Positions 1 to 8,204 of a DNA stretch of 64,000 nucleotides are shown one piece after another. A program made the position numbers and the translations under genes. Under the pieces are notes generated by a model that was not told where the DNA came from, did no database searches, and saw only the letters and a list, made by a program, of their open reading frames with translations. Source of the stretch: Desulfobulbaceae bacterium (GTDB taxonomy: Bacteria > Desulfobacterota > Desulfobulbia > Desulfobulbales > Desulfocapsaceae). Position 1 is the first letter of the stretch. Every line of letters begins with the position of its first letter. The DNA lies in contig JAABSV010000006.1 of assembly GCA_011390165.1 (NCBI GenBank), positions 45,827 to 109,826 on the forward strand, in the 5' to 3' direction.

Positions 1-29
1 CCCGGACGACGATTTCGATCCCCTGCCGA

Positions 30-674
30 TCAGGCCTTATGCTTGAATTTGGCACCGGTAAAGATGGAGGAGATCAGCCCCTCCGGTTCCGTGCAGTCGT
101 TCCAGATACAGAGATAGATATGGATTACCGCAAAGATCATGAACCACCACATCAGCAGATGGTGGAGGTAACGGGCCGACTGCTGGCTGCCGAAGAGCAG
201 AACTCCCCACCCTTCCCAGAAGGAAATCTCCGGGTAGAGCATGAAGAAACCGCTGAGCATCATCACCACCGCCGCGACAAAGGTGAGGAGATAGGCGAGC
301 CCGGCCAGGATGTTGTGGCCAAGGCGCTCGTCATGGTCGCCGCTCAGGTAGGTGTACTGCAGAAAGGTCATCTTCAGGTTGTTGAGGTTGCGTCTGGTCA
401 CCGGCAGGATGTCCAGGATTCTCTCCTGGGCATTGCCGAAAATATAGAGAAAGAGCCTGATTGCCAGGGCCGCCGAAAAGACATAGGCGGCGATGAAATG
501 GATGTAGCGCATGGTTGCCATGGGGAAGCTGGCGCTTCCCTCCAGCAGGGTGTTGGTCCACGGGTTGCTGATGTAGAAGCCGGTCACCACCAGAAAGACG
601 ATGGAGAGGGCAAACATCCAGTGGAACAGCCGGAGCAGGATGCTCCAGCAGTGGTATCTTTCATATGTTGCCAT
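30..674 (-). CDS. hyaC: NiFe-hydrogenase b-type cytochrome subunit
   Basis: This 214-residue integral membrane protein most likely anchors the NiFe hydrogenase and passes H2-derived electrons to the quinone pool. It shows about four hydrophobic helices (roughly residues 15-35, 55-78, 120-148 and 170-192). Histidines sit at helix edges (YHCWSILLRLFHW near the N-terminus, LHHLLMWW near residue 170), as expected for haem b ligands in the HyaC/HupC family. The ATG at 674 follows a strong AGGAGG ribosome binding site. It is third in the order small subunit, large subunit, cytochrome b. Maturation protease genes would be expected beyond base 1 but are outside the window. Confidence 0.9.
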   Translation of the reverse strand: MATYERYHCWSILLRLFHWMFALSIVFLVVTGFYISNPWTNTLLEGSASFPMATMRYIHFIAAYVFSAALAIRLFLYIFGNAQERILDILPVTRRNLNNLKMTFLQYTYLSGDHDERLGHNILAGLAYLLTFVAAVVMMLSGFFMLYPEISFWEGWGVLLFGSQQSARYLHHLLMWWFMIFAVIHIYLCIWNDCTEPEGLISSIFTGAKFKHKA

Positions 675-716
675 TGTTTACCTCCTGCGGTTTACCCGAA
701 AAGGATAGAAAATCGT

Positions 717-2417
717 TTACATCACCTTCACGTTCACCACTTCCTTTCCTTGCGGGTCGAGCATGTGGACGGCACAGGCAATACAGGGGTCGAAGGAGTG
801 GATGGTCCGCAGGACCTCCAGGGGGCGTTCCGGGTCGGCAATGGGGTTGTCCACCAGTGAGGCCTCGTAGGGGCCTGGCTGCCCTTCCCCGTCACGGGGG
901 CCGGCGTTCCAGGTGGAGGGGACCACGCACTGGTAGTTTTTGATCCTTCCGTCCTGGATGACGATCCAGTGGGAGAGGAGCCCCCGCGGCGCCTCGTGCA
1001 CCCCGACCCCGCGCTGTTCCCCCTTCGGGAAGGTGGGCGGGTTGAAGATCTCGTAGTCGCCGGAGGCGATGTTGTTGACCAGCAGTTCCCAGTGCTTGAG
1101 GCAGAGGTCGGCCATCATCCCGGCGCGAACGGCGCGGGCGGCGTGGCGGCCGATGGTGCTGTGGAGGATCTCCGGTCCCACCTTGACCCCGGCCACGGCG
1201 CTGATCCGGGCCAGGGCGGCATCGACGCTCTTCACCGTCTGTTCATGGCCCTGGGCGTAGCCGACCACCATCTGCGCCAGCGGCCCCACCTGCATCGGCC
1301 GCCCCTGGAAGCGGGGGGCCTTCAGCCAACTGTAGCGGCCCTCGTCCTCAAAGCCGGTGAATTTCGGGTCGGTGCTCGATTCATAGGGGTGTTTCGACCA
1401 GTTGCCGTCATACCAGGCCCGGGCGATGGACTCCTCGACGTTTTCCTTGAAGTAGGGGTCGGCATGGACGTTGAACGGTTTGATTGTCGCCAGGTCGCCG
1501 TCAAAGACGGTGCCACCGGGCAGGTCGGCTTTGGTACCGGCGGCGTCGAGGAACATGTCCGGTGCCGCCAGGTAGCTGGTCACCCCGGCACCGTAAGGGA
1601 GCCACTCGGCATAGAGGGCGCCGACGGCGACGACATCGGTGAGGTAGACCATGTTGATGAAGCCCTTGACCTCCTCAACCAGCTGCTTGATGTAGTAGAG
1701 CCGCTCCATGGTGACTGCGGTCTGGTTTTCCGGATTGAGGTTGGTGGTTACCCCGCCCACCGAGAGGTTCTGGACGTGGGGGTTTTTGCCGCCGATAATG
1801 GCCAGGGCCTGGGTGGCCTTGCGCTGGTAATCGAGGGCCTCGAGGTAATGGGAGACCGCCATCAGGTTGGCTTCAGGCGGCAGTTTCATTGCCGCGTGAC
1901 CCCAGTAGGCGTTGGCGAAGGGGCCGAGCTGGCCGCTGGCGACCAGGGCCTTCACCTTGTCTTTCACGGCGGCAAACCGTTTCGGGCTGTTTCCCGGCCA
2001 GTCGGAGAGGCTGTCGGCCAGGCGGGCGGTGGCCACCGGATCGGCATCGAGGGCCGAGACCACGTCCACCCAGTCGAGGGCGGAGAGGGCGTAAAAGTGG
2101 ACGATATGGTCATGGAGACAGTGGATCGACTGGACCATGTTGCGGACCAGCTGGGCGTTCAGGGGGATCTCCAGGCCGAGGGCGTTCTCCACCGCCCGCA
2201 CCGAAGCGAGGGCGTGGACGGTGGTGCAGACCCCGCAGATCCGCTGGACAAAGAGCCAGGCGTCGCGCGGGTCCCGCCCTTTCAGTATGTTTTCCAGCCC
2301 CCGGTACATCTGCCCGGACGACCAGGCCTTGGTGACCTTGCCGCCGTCAACTTCGACATCAACCCGTAAGTGACCCTCAATCCGGGTGATCGGATCGATG
2401 GTGATTCGCTGAGCCAT
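717..2417 (-). CDS. hyaB: NiFe hydrogenase large (catalytic) subunit
   Basis: The 566-residue subunit carries the NiFe(CN)2CO active site that splits H2. The N-terminal RICGVC motif and the C-terminal DPCIACAVH motif supply the four nickel-binding cysteines. Fifteen residues follow the last His, the extension normally removed by a dedicated endopeptidase, so the precursor is intact. I place the start at the ATG at 2417, preceded by GGAGG. An upstream in-frame ATG at 2486 would add 23 residues that do not fit the family, whose N-terminus is MAQRITIDPITRIEGH. The gene lies between the small subunit and the cytochrome b gene. Confidence 0.95.
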   Translation of the reverse strand: MAQRITIDPITRIEGHLRVDVEVDGGKVTKAWSSGQMYRGLENILKGRDPRDAWLFVQRICGVCTTVHALASVRAVENALGLEIPLNAQLVRNMVQSIHCLHDHIVHFYALSALDWVDVVSALDADPVATARLADSLSDWPGNSPKRFAAVKDKVKALVASGQLGPFANAYWGHAAMKLPPEANLMAVSHYLEALDYQRKATQALAIIGGKNPHVQNLSVGGVTTNLNPENQTAVTMERLYYIKQLVEEVKGFINMVYLTDVVAVGALYAEWLPYGAGVTSYLAAPDMFLDAAGTKADLPGGTVFDGDLATIKPFNVHADPYFKENVEESIARAWYDGNWSKHPYESSTDPKFTGFEDEGRYSWLKAPRFQGRPMQVGPLAQMVVGYAQGHEQTVKSVDAALARISAVAGVKVGPEILHSTIGRHAARAVRAGMMADLCLKHWELLVNNIASGDYEIFNPPTFPKGEQRGVGVHEAPRGLLSHWIVIQDGRIKNYQCVVPSTWNAGPRDGEGQPGPYEASLVDNPIADPERPLEVLRTIHSFDPCIACAVHMLDPQGKEVVNVKVM

Positions 2418-2530
2418 ATGTGCAACCTCCAAAAAAATTTGAGCTTCCTGGCGCCCCCAGACCGTACGGCCCGTCGGCACCGGCAAATACCTTCACCATC
2501 CCGCCCTGCAGGCGTCGGCAAAAGAGTCGG

Positions 2531-3601
2531 TTATTCCTCTTTCTTCCCTTTGATCAAGCGCTTGCCGATGCCGACGGCGGCGTGGATGCCCACTGCCGCA
2601 GCGGTAACCCCAAGGACCGTTTTGCCGACATTGTCGGCGCTGTCTATAATGCCGCCGCCGGGAATTTTCGCCATCGGCAGCCGCTCATAGAAGGGGGTCA
2701 TGGTGTCCCAGAAGTTCGGTTCGGTGCAGCCGATACAGCCATGGCCGACACTGACCGGCCACACCTCGACATCGTTGAAGCGGACGGCCGGACAGTTGGA
2801 GAAGGTCTCCGGCCCCTTGCAGCCGACCTTGTAGAGGCAGTAGCCCAGTTTGTGGAACTCGTCGCCGAACTGTTCGACAAAGCGGCCCTCGTCGAAATGG
2901 GCGCGCCGCTCGCAGTGGTCGTGGATGCGGCGCCCGTAGGCGAAGAGCGGTCGGTTGAGGCTGTCGAGGACCGGCAGACGGTTAAAGGTGAGATAGTGGA
3001 GAATGGTGCCGAGAAAGGAGATCGGGTTGGGGGGGCAGCCGGGGATGTTGACGATCGGCTTGCCGCTGACCAGATCCTGGACACCCACCGCGCCGGTGGG
3101 GTTGGGAGCGGCCGCCTGGACCCCGCCGAAGGTGGCACAGCTGCCGATGGCGATGATCGCCGAGGCCTTCGGGGCCACCTCGGCGAGAATTTCCATGGCC
3201 GTCTTGCCGGCGATCATGCAGTAGATGCCGTTCTCCTTGGTGGGAATCGCCCCTTCGACCACCAGGAGAAAGGGGTGGTTGTTGACCGTGTCGTGGAGAT
3301 TTTGTTCGGCCTGGTGGCCGGCCGCCGCCATCACCGTCTCATGGTAGTCGAGGGAGATGATGTCCAGCAGCAAGCGGGCCAGGTCCGGGTGGGAGGCGCG
3401 CAACAGGCTTTCGGTGCAGCCGGTACACTCCTGGAAGTGGAGCCAGATGACCCGGGGCCGCTCGGCATTGGCGGCCGCCTCGACCAGCCTGGGAATCATC
3501 GCCTCGGACAGTCCCAGGGCGGCAGCGGCCATCGTGCACCCTTTGAGGAACCCGCGCCGATCAAGCTGCGGATTCATCGTCTTGCTTACGTTGTCTGCCA
3601 T
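2531..3601 (-). CDS. hyaA: NiFe hydrogenase small subunit, Tat-exported
   Basis: The 356-residue Fe-S subunit relays electrons from the NiFe site. A twin-arginine signal (DRRGFLKG near residue 15) places the enzyme in the periplasm. A hydrophobic C-terminal segment ending in basic residues (KRLIKGKKEE) should anchor it in the membrane. The proximal cluster motif is ECTGCTE and the later motif is GSCATFGG. Both supernumerary cysteines that define the oxygen-tolerant 4Fe-3S cluster in Hyd-1-type enzymes are glycine here, so a conventional oxygen-sensitive enzyme is expected. The start at 3601 follows AGGAGG with good spacing; a longer ORF reaches 3661 but lacks family support. Confidence 0.94.
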   Translation of the reverse strand: MADNVSKTMNPQLDRRGFLKGCTMAAAALGLSEAMIPRLVEAAANAERPRVIWLHFQECTGCTESLLRASHPDLARLLLDIISLDYHETVMAAAGHQAEQNLHDTVNNHPFLLVVEGAIPTKENGIYCMIAGKTAMEILAEVAPKASAIIAIGSCATFGGVQAAAPNPTGAVGVQDLVSGKPIVNIPGCPPNPISFLGTILHYLTFNRLPVLDSLNRPLFAYGRRIHDHCERRAHFDEGRFVEQFGDEFHKLGYCLYKVGCKGPETFSNCPAVRFNDVEVWPVSVGHGCIGCTEPNFWDTMTPFYERLPMAKIPGGGIIDSADNVGKTVLGVTAAAVGIHAAVGIGKRLIKGKKEE

Positions 3602-4139
3602 ATCAACCTCCTCGCGTTGTGTGACGACAGTGCGCTGGTTGCGCGTATGCTCCGGCATCATCGCTGCCGAAAAAATGTGCGGTCAGAAGAGTACGAAGAG
3701 TACGTTCTGGCCGTTGGATAGTCTGTTGTCCCGGTGCCGGCAGCAACTGGTGTGCCGGCACTGGCCGGGGTCATGTCAATTGGGCGGTGGGCGTGGGTTT
3801 GGGCGGGAGGGCGTCTCTTGGGCAGGGGAGTAGGTTCACAGGCAGGAAGCGGCCGCTGCTGGCATGCTCAGGGGAGTACATTTTCCACGGTGTTGTGCAA
3901 AAAATGCAGTTTTCTTTGCGCACACGTACCAACTTTCGGTTTGGAAAGACAATATTGAGTGGAATTACCTACAGACAATTAGGTAATTTTGCCTACCGGA
4001 TAGCACAGTTGTGGAGCTAAGGCAAGATTTTTTTTGCTGACTGGTCAGTTTGCTGGCCCTGTCGACAAGACGCTTGCTGGATGGCTGCACAATTTGCACA
4101 AAAAAAACAGTATAGAGGGCGGGGTGGAGCGAGGAGAAA
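3602..4139. other. Intergenic region upstream of the hydrogenase
   Basis: This 538-base stretch separates hyaA from the 3' end of pcnB; both genes are on the minus strand. No ORF in it has convincing coding character. It holds the candidate -24/-12 promoter at 3743-3756 flanked by two copies of TGCCGGCA. The part from about 3880 to 4110 is clearly more AT-rich than the neighbouring genes. I see no tRNA or recognised riboswitch. Confidence 0.6.
3743..3756 (-). promoter_or_regulatory. Candidate sigma-54 promoter for the hydrogenase operon
   Basis: Read on the minus strand the site is CGGCAC-N5-TTGC, one mismatch from the -24/-12 consensus TGGCAC-N5-TTGC. The GG and GC dinucleotides have the required 10-base spacing. 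It lies about 140 bases upstream of the hyaA start. Sigma-54 control of uptake hydrogenases is established in several proteobacteria; its use here is inferred. Confidence 0.5.
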
Positions 4140-5621
4140 TCACTTCTTGAGACCAAAGACCCCCCCCTTGGTGCTCGGGGCAAAGGCCGGCCGGGAGGGT
4201 GCGCCACCTCCTCCCCCTTCCACTCTTTTCGGCTGGCGTGGCGGGGCGTCAGGGTGGCGCTGCCGGTTTCGGCCTGCGTCGCGTCGGGTCTGGTTGGTGG
4301 CCGCCTGTGCGCCCGAGGAGGCCGGCGGCAGCGAGGTTGGGGCTGCCGGCAGCACTTCGGCGGGCAGGGGGGTACCGGCAGTGGCCTGCAGGTAGAGGTG
4401 GTAGAAGAGAAGGGTGCGCTGGAAATAGCTCTTTTTGCGCAGCCATTTCGGCCAGCCGCGCTCCTGGCGGTTGTGGAGCAGCAGGGCCAGGCTGGTGAGG
4501 CTGGTGAGTGTCTCCTGGCGCAGGGAACGGCTCAGGTTCAACTCGACGCCGATTCCCTGGTCGATTTCGGCACGGATCTCCCTGGTCAGCTGGAACAGTT
4601 CCGGGTTTGGCCGGGGTCGGCTGAACAGCTGGCAGCGCCACTCGACCCAGGGGAGGAGGAGCATGGCAAAGAGAAGATGGTCAGGCTGGGGGGGGATCCT
4701 CTGCTCCCGGGCCAGTTGGACAAGCTGGTCGACAGCGGTGAACATCCGGCTCAACAGCCGGTGTACCGGGTTGCCCGTCCCCTGCTCAATCTTGCTGACC
4801 TGGCTGCCCCGGTCGTCTTCGCCGAGCAGGCCGCGATAGAGGGGAAAGAGGGTGGTGAAGACCCCGGCCTCAGCTGCCAGTTCGAACCAGGGGGCGGCGG
4901 CAGCGGAGTGGAGATCCTTGAGAATCTCGTCACGCAGCCGTGAAGGGGGGCAGAGGGGGAGCTTGTCGCAGTTGCCGACGATCGCCGTCCAGCTCTTGGC
5001 TTCAATGGTAAAGCCGGTCCTGGCGGCATGACGGATTGCCCGCAGTATCCGCACCGGGTCGCGGCCGATCCGTTTTTCCGGCTCGCCGACGATGCGGATG
5101 ATTGCCCGGTCAAGGTCGTCGATGCCGTTGACATAGTCGATGATGCTCTGCTCGCCGATCTCGAAAAAGAGGGAGTTGATGGTCAGATCGCGGCGTTGGG
5201 CATCTTCACTCAGGGTGCCGAAGGTGTTGTTGGGGGCGAGAACGTTTTCCGGCCCGTCCAGGTCGTGTTCGCTGAGGGAGCGGAGGGTGCTGATCTCGAT
5301 GGTTTTCCCTCCCCGGAAGTACACCTGGACCAGACGAAAGCGCCGGCCGATGGTGTTGCTGTGCGGGAAAAGCCGGCGCAGCTGGCCGGGGCGGGCGTCG
5401 GTGCTGATATCGAAATCCTTCGGGAGTCTGCCCAGATAGAGGTCTCGAACCCCTCCTCCGACAAGATAGCCGGCAAAACCGGCACCCTGCAGTTTTTTCA
5501 GGACATTGAGGGCATCCTGGTCCAGCATTGCGAGGGTGATAGGGTGCTCGCCACGGGCAATGATCCGGGGGGTGGACAGGGCAACGGCACCGTTTTTGGG
5601 GGTGAGTGGGGCTGATGACAT
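4140..5621 (-). CDS. pcnB: Poly(A) polymerase (PcnB-type nucleotidyltransferase)
   Basis: This 493-residue enzyme of the class II nucleotidyltransferase family adds 3' poly(A) tails that promote RNA decay. The head shows the family signature (GYLVGGGVRDL near residue 50, then KDFDIST near 70), followed by IGRRFRLVQVYF and the RRDLTINSLFF region. The conserved lead ARGEHPIT supports the ATG at 5621, although no clear ribosome binding site precedes it. The last 80 or so residues are a low-complexity Pro/Ala/Arg/Gly tail, likely disordered and perhaps RNA-binding. A CCA-adding role is possible, because the two activities are hard to separate by sequence. Confidence 0.88.
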   Translation of the reverse strand: MSSAPLTPKNGAVALSTPRIIARGEHPITLAMLDQDALNVLKKLQGAGFAGYLVGGGVRDLYLGRLPKDFDISTDARPGQLRRLFPHSNTIGRRFRLVQVYFRGGKTIEISTLRSLSEHDLDGPENVLAPNNTFGTLSEDAQRRDLTINSLFFEIGEQSIIDYVNGIDDLDRAIIRIVGEPEKRIGRDPVRILRAIRHAARTGFTIEAKSWTAIVGNCDKLPLCPPSRLRDEILKDLHSAAAAPWFELAAEAGVFTTLFPLYRGLLGEDDRGSQVSKIEQGTGNPVHRLLSRMFTAVDQLVQLAREQRIPPQPDHLLFAMLLLPWVEWRCQLFSRPRPNPELFQLTREIRAEIDQGIGVELNLSRSLRQETLTSLTSLALLLHNRQERGWPKWLRKKSYFQRTLLFYHLYLQATAGTPLPAEVLPAAPTSLPPASSGAQAATNQTRRDAGRNRQRHPDAPPRQPKRVEGGGGGAPSRPAFAPSTKGGVFGLKK

Positions 5622-5636
5622 GGGGCTTGCGGCGGC

Positions 5637-6623
5637 TCAGTTGACCGGGTCGAAGCCTCGACCCTCGCGGTAGACCGACTCCGCCTGCTCCTTGAACTGC
5701 CGGAAAATCTCGGCCACCGGCAGAATCGAATCCATCTTGTATATGTTCTCCCCGGAAAAGACCAGCCCCTCCTCGATATTGCCGTTTCGGGCCATCATCA
5801 GCCGCTCGTTGATGCAGTAGTGGTGGTCACACTTCTTCAGGCAGAGGTGGGAGCATTTGCGGGTGCTCATATCCTCGCCGTCGTGCATCGCCTTGACGAA
5901 GGGGGTGTTGATCGCCCGGCCGGGGAGGCCCACCGGCGAGGAGGTAAGGACGATATCTTCTTTCTTTGCTCGCAGGTAGGCCTGTTTGAAGGCATCGGCG
6001 ACATCGCACTCCTCGCTGAGCACGAAGCGGGAGGCGATCTGTACCCCGTCGGCGCCGTATTTATCCATCATTTCGGCCATCTCGTAGCCGTTGGTGACCC
6101 CTCCGGCGGCAATCAGGGGGACCTTGGTGATCGCCTCGCGGATGGGGGGAAAGAGTTCCCGCAGCGGTATGTCGGTGCCGAGGTGGCCACCGGCCTCCTT
6201 GGCCTCGACAATGATCGCCGCCGCCCCCAGTTTCTCCGCCAGCCTGGCCAGGGTGGGCGAGCTGACGATCATCACGATGGGGGTGTTGTGCTCCCGACCG
6301 ATCTTAAAAATATCGCGGGAAAAACCGGCGCCGGTGATGATCATGTCGATGCCGGCGTCGATGGAGCCGACCACCAGCTGGTAGAAGTCCTTCATGGCGT
6401 ACATGATGTTCACCGCCACCACCCCGCTGGTGGCCGCCTTGGCCTTCCTGATATCGGCCTGCAGTTCATCCACCGGCAGGCCGGAGCCGCCGATCACCCC
6501 GATTCCGCCGCAGTTGGCTACCGGTACCGCCAGGGCGGAGGTGGAGACCCGAACCGACATCCCCCCCTGAATCAGGGGAAAGGGGGCGGTAAAGCCGGCT
6601 ATGGTGAGTGGTGGTAAATGCAT
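5637..6623 (-). CDS. Nitronate monooxygenase-family FMN oxidoreductase
   Basis: This 328-residue TIM-barrel flavoprotein is related to nitronate monooxygenase and enoyl-ACP reductase II (FabK). Supporting motifs are PLIQGGMSVRVS, CGGIGVIGG, VEAKEAGGHLG and AAGGVTNGYEMAEMM, which form the FMN phosphate site. Near the C-terminus is an unusual cysteine cluster, C-x3-C-x3-C-x4-C (around residue 245 onward), not part of textbook NMO; it may bind metal. The start is the ATG at 6623, because the family fold begins at once; a longer frame to 6707 is possible. The substrate cannot be deduced. It sits 15 bases downstream of pcnB's 5' end and could be co-transcribed with it. Confidence 0.82.
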   Translation of the reverse strand: MHLPPLTIAGFTAPFPLIQGGMSVRVSTSALAVPVANCGGIGVIGGSGLPVDELQADIRKAKAATSGVVAVNIMYAMKDFYQLVVGSIDAGIDMIITGAGFSRDIFKIGREHNTPIVMIVSSPTLARLAEKLGAAAIIVEAKEAGGHLGTDIPLRELFPPIREAITKVPLIAAGGVTNGYEMAEMMDKYGADGVQIASRFVLSEECDVADAFKQAYLRAKKEDIVLTSSPVGLPGRAINTPFVKAMHDGEDMSTRKCSHLCLKKCDHHYCINERLMMARNGNIEEGLVFSGENIYKMDSILPVAEIFRQFKEQAESVYREGRGFDPVN

Positions 6624-6815
6624 GCGGAAAAGACTCCAAAAGACATACTTGATGGTGGTATGGTCGGAAAGTTTCTGGATAATGCACCGCGGTCCGGCAT
6701 TTGTCAAGGACTATGCACCGGTGGCGGACTTTCGCCGGCAGCGGGAATGGCTCCCGCAGAGGTTGTCGGCGGTGCGCCGGCTGGTCAGGGGTGGTCGCCG
6801 GAACTGGAGAGATTG

Positions 6816-6845
6816 TTGACAAGGCCGCTGAAATGCGGTTAGATA
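6816..6845 (+). promoter_or_regulatory. Candidate sigma-70 promoter of hisS
   Basis: A perfect -35 (TTGACA, 6816-6821) is followed after 18 bases by TAGATA (6840-6845). It lies about 65 bases before the hisS start and is the best match in the divergent gap with the FMN oxidoreductase gene. Confidence 0.5.
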
Positions 6846-6909
6846 ACCAGTTTTCATTATTTCGTCAATCTTTTGCCCGGTGCCCGGAGAGGGTAGCAAG
6901 GAGAGTACG

Positions 6910-8154
6910 GTGAAAATCAAGGCCCTGAAGGGATTCAAGGATGTGATTCCCGGGGAGGTGGAGCTGTGGCAGTACCTGGAAAAGGTGGCCAGGGATGTCT
7001 TTGGTCGCTACCAGTTCAGTGAGATCCGTCTGCCGGTCCTCGAAGAGACCGCCCTCTTCGCCAGATCCATCGGTGAGGGCACCGACATAGTCGAAAAGGA
7101 GATGTACACCTTTGTCGACAAGCAGATCACCATGCGGCCGGAGGCGACCGCCTCTCTGCTCCGCGCCTATATCGAGCATGGCCTCGGCGTCCAGAAGCCG
7201 GTCCAGCGCCTCTTTACCATCGGGCCGATGTTCCGCCACGAACGGCCCCAGAAAGGGCGCCTGCGCCAGTTTCACCAGCTTGATGCCGAGATTATCGGTT
7301 CTGCCAGCCCACGGGTCGATGCCGAGCTGATCGCCATGGCGGCGCTGCTGCTCGCTGAGTTGCAACTGTCGGTGAGCCTGGAACTGAACTCCCTCGGCTG
7401 CCCTGCCTGCCGACCGGCCTACCGGGCCCTGCTGCTCGAGTTCATCGCTGCCCGCCTCGACGGCCTCTGTGACGACTGCCGGCGGCGGAGCGCTACCAAC
7501 CCGCTGCGGGTGCTTGACTGCAAGGTCCCCGGCTGCCGGGAGCGGATTGTCGATGCGCCGGCAATGGCGATGCATCTCTGCGGCGACTGCGCCGACCATT
7601 TTTCCGGGGTGCAGCAGGCCCTTGATCTCCTCGGGATTACCTATCGTCTCAATAAGTTCATGGTCCGTGGCCTCGATTACTATTGCCGGACCACCTTCGA
7701 ATTTATCACCACCGACCTCGGCGCCCAGGCGGCGGTGGCCGCCGGTGGGCGCTACGACGGACTGGTCGGCCTGCTGGGTGGGCCGGAACAGTGCCCCGGC
7801 ATCGGCTTTGCCATGGGCATGGAACGCCTGGTGCTTCTGCTTCAGCAACAGCCGGCCCCAGCCCTGCCGGCCGCCGCCGACCTGGCCATCGCCGCAGTGG
7901 GAGAGGAGGCCGTTCTCCTTGCCTTCCCCCTGGCCCAGGAGCTGCGCGCTGCCGGCTTCCGGGTCGCCATGGACCACGAGGGGCGGAGCCTCAAGGCCCA
8001 GATGAAGCAGGCGGACAAAAGTGGTGCCGCCCGGGCTCTTATTATCGGGGCAACGGAGGTCGCTGCCGGCTACGGTCTGCTCCGCGATCTGCGCGGAGAG
8101 GGGCAGCAGGAAGTTGCCTTGAACAGTGCTGCCCTGGCCGACGCTTTGCTTTAG
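6910..8154 (+). CDS. hisS: Histidyl-tRNA synthetase
   Basis: This cytoplasmic class II synthetase of 414 residues charges tRNA-His. The N-terminal KALKGFKDVIPGE, the motif 2 region (FRHERPQKGRLRQFHQ), GLDYYCRTTFEF and the GGRYDGLVGLLGG motif are all present, followed by the C-terminal anticodon-binding domain. I take GTG at 6910 as start: it has AAGGAG six bases upstream and gives the usual N-terminus. The ATG at 6880 would add ten atypical residues. Four CxxC-type cysteines near residues 165-230 fit a zinc-like insertion seen in some HisRS. It is followed by aspS after 50 bases. Confidence 0.96.
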   Translation: MKIKALKGFKDVIPGEVELWQYLEKVARDVFGRYQFSEIRLPVLEETALFARSIGEGTDIVEKEMYTFVDKQITMRPEATASLLRAYIEHGLGVQKPVQRLFTIGPMFRHERPQKGRLRQFHQLDAEIIGSASPRVDAELIAMAALLLAELQLSVSLELNSLGCPACRPAYRALLLEFIAARLDGLCDDCRRRSATNPLRVLDCKVPGCRERIVDAPAMAMHLCGDCADHFSGVQQALDLLGITYRLNKFMVRGLDYYCRTTFEFITTDLGAQAAVAAGGRYDGLVGLLGGPEQCPGIGFAMGMERLVLLLQQQPAPALPAAADLAIAAVGEEAVLLAFPLAQELRAAGFRVAMDHEGRSLKAQMKQADKSGAARALIIGATEVAAGYGLLRDLRGEGQQEVALNSAALADALL

Positions 8155-8204
8155 AGTGTCGCAGCAGGCGTCGCATCAATTAACCTCTACTACAGAAGAA
8201 GAGT

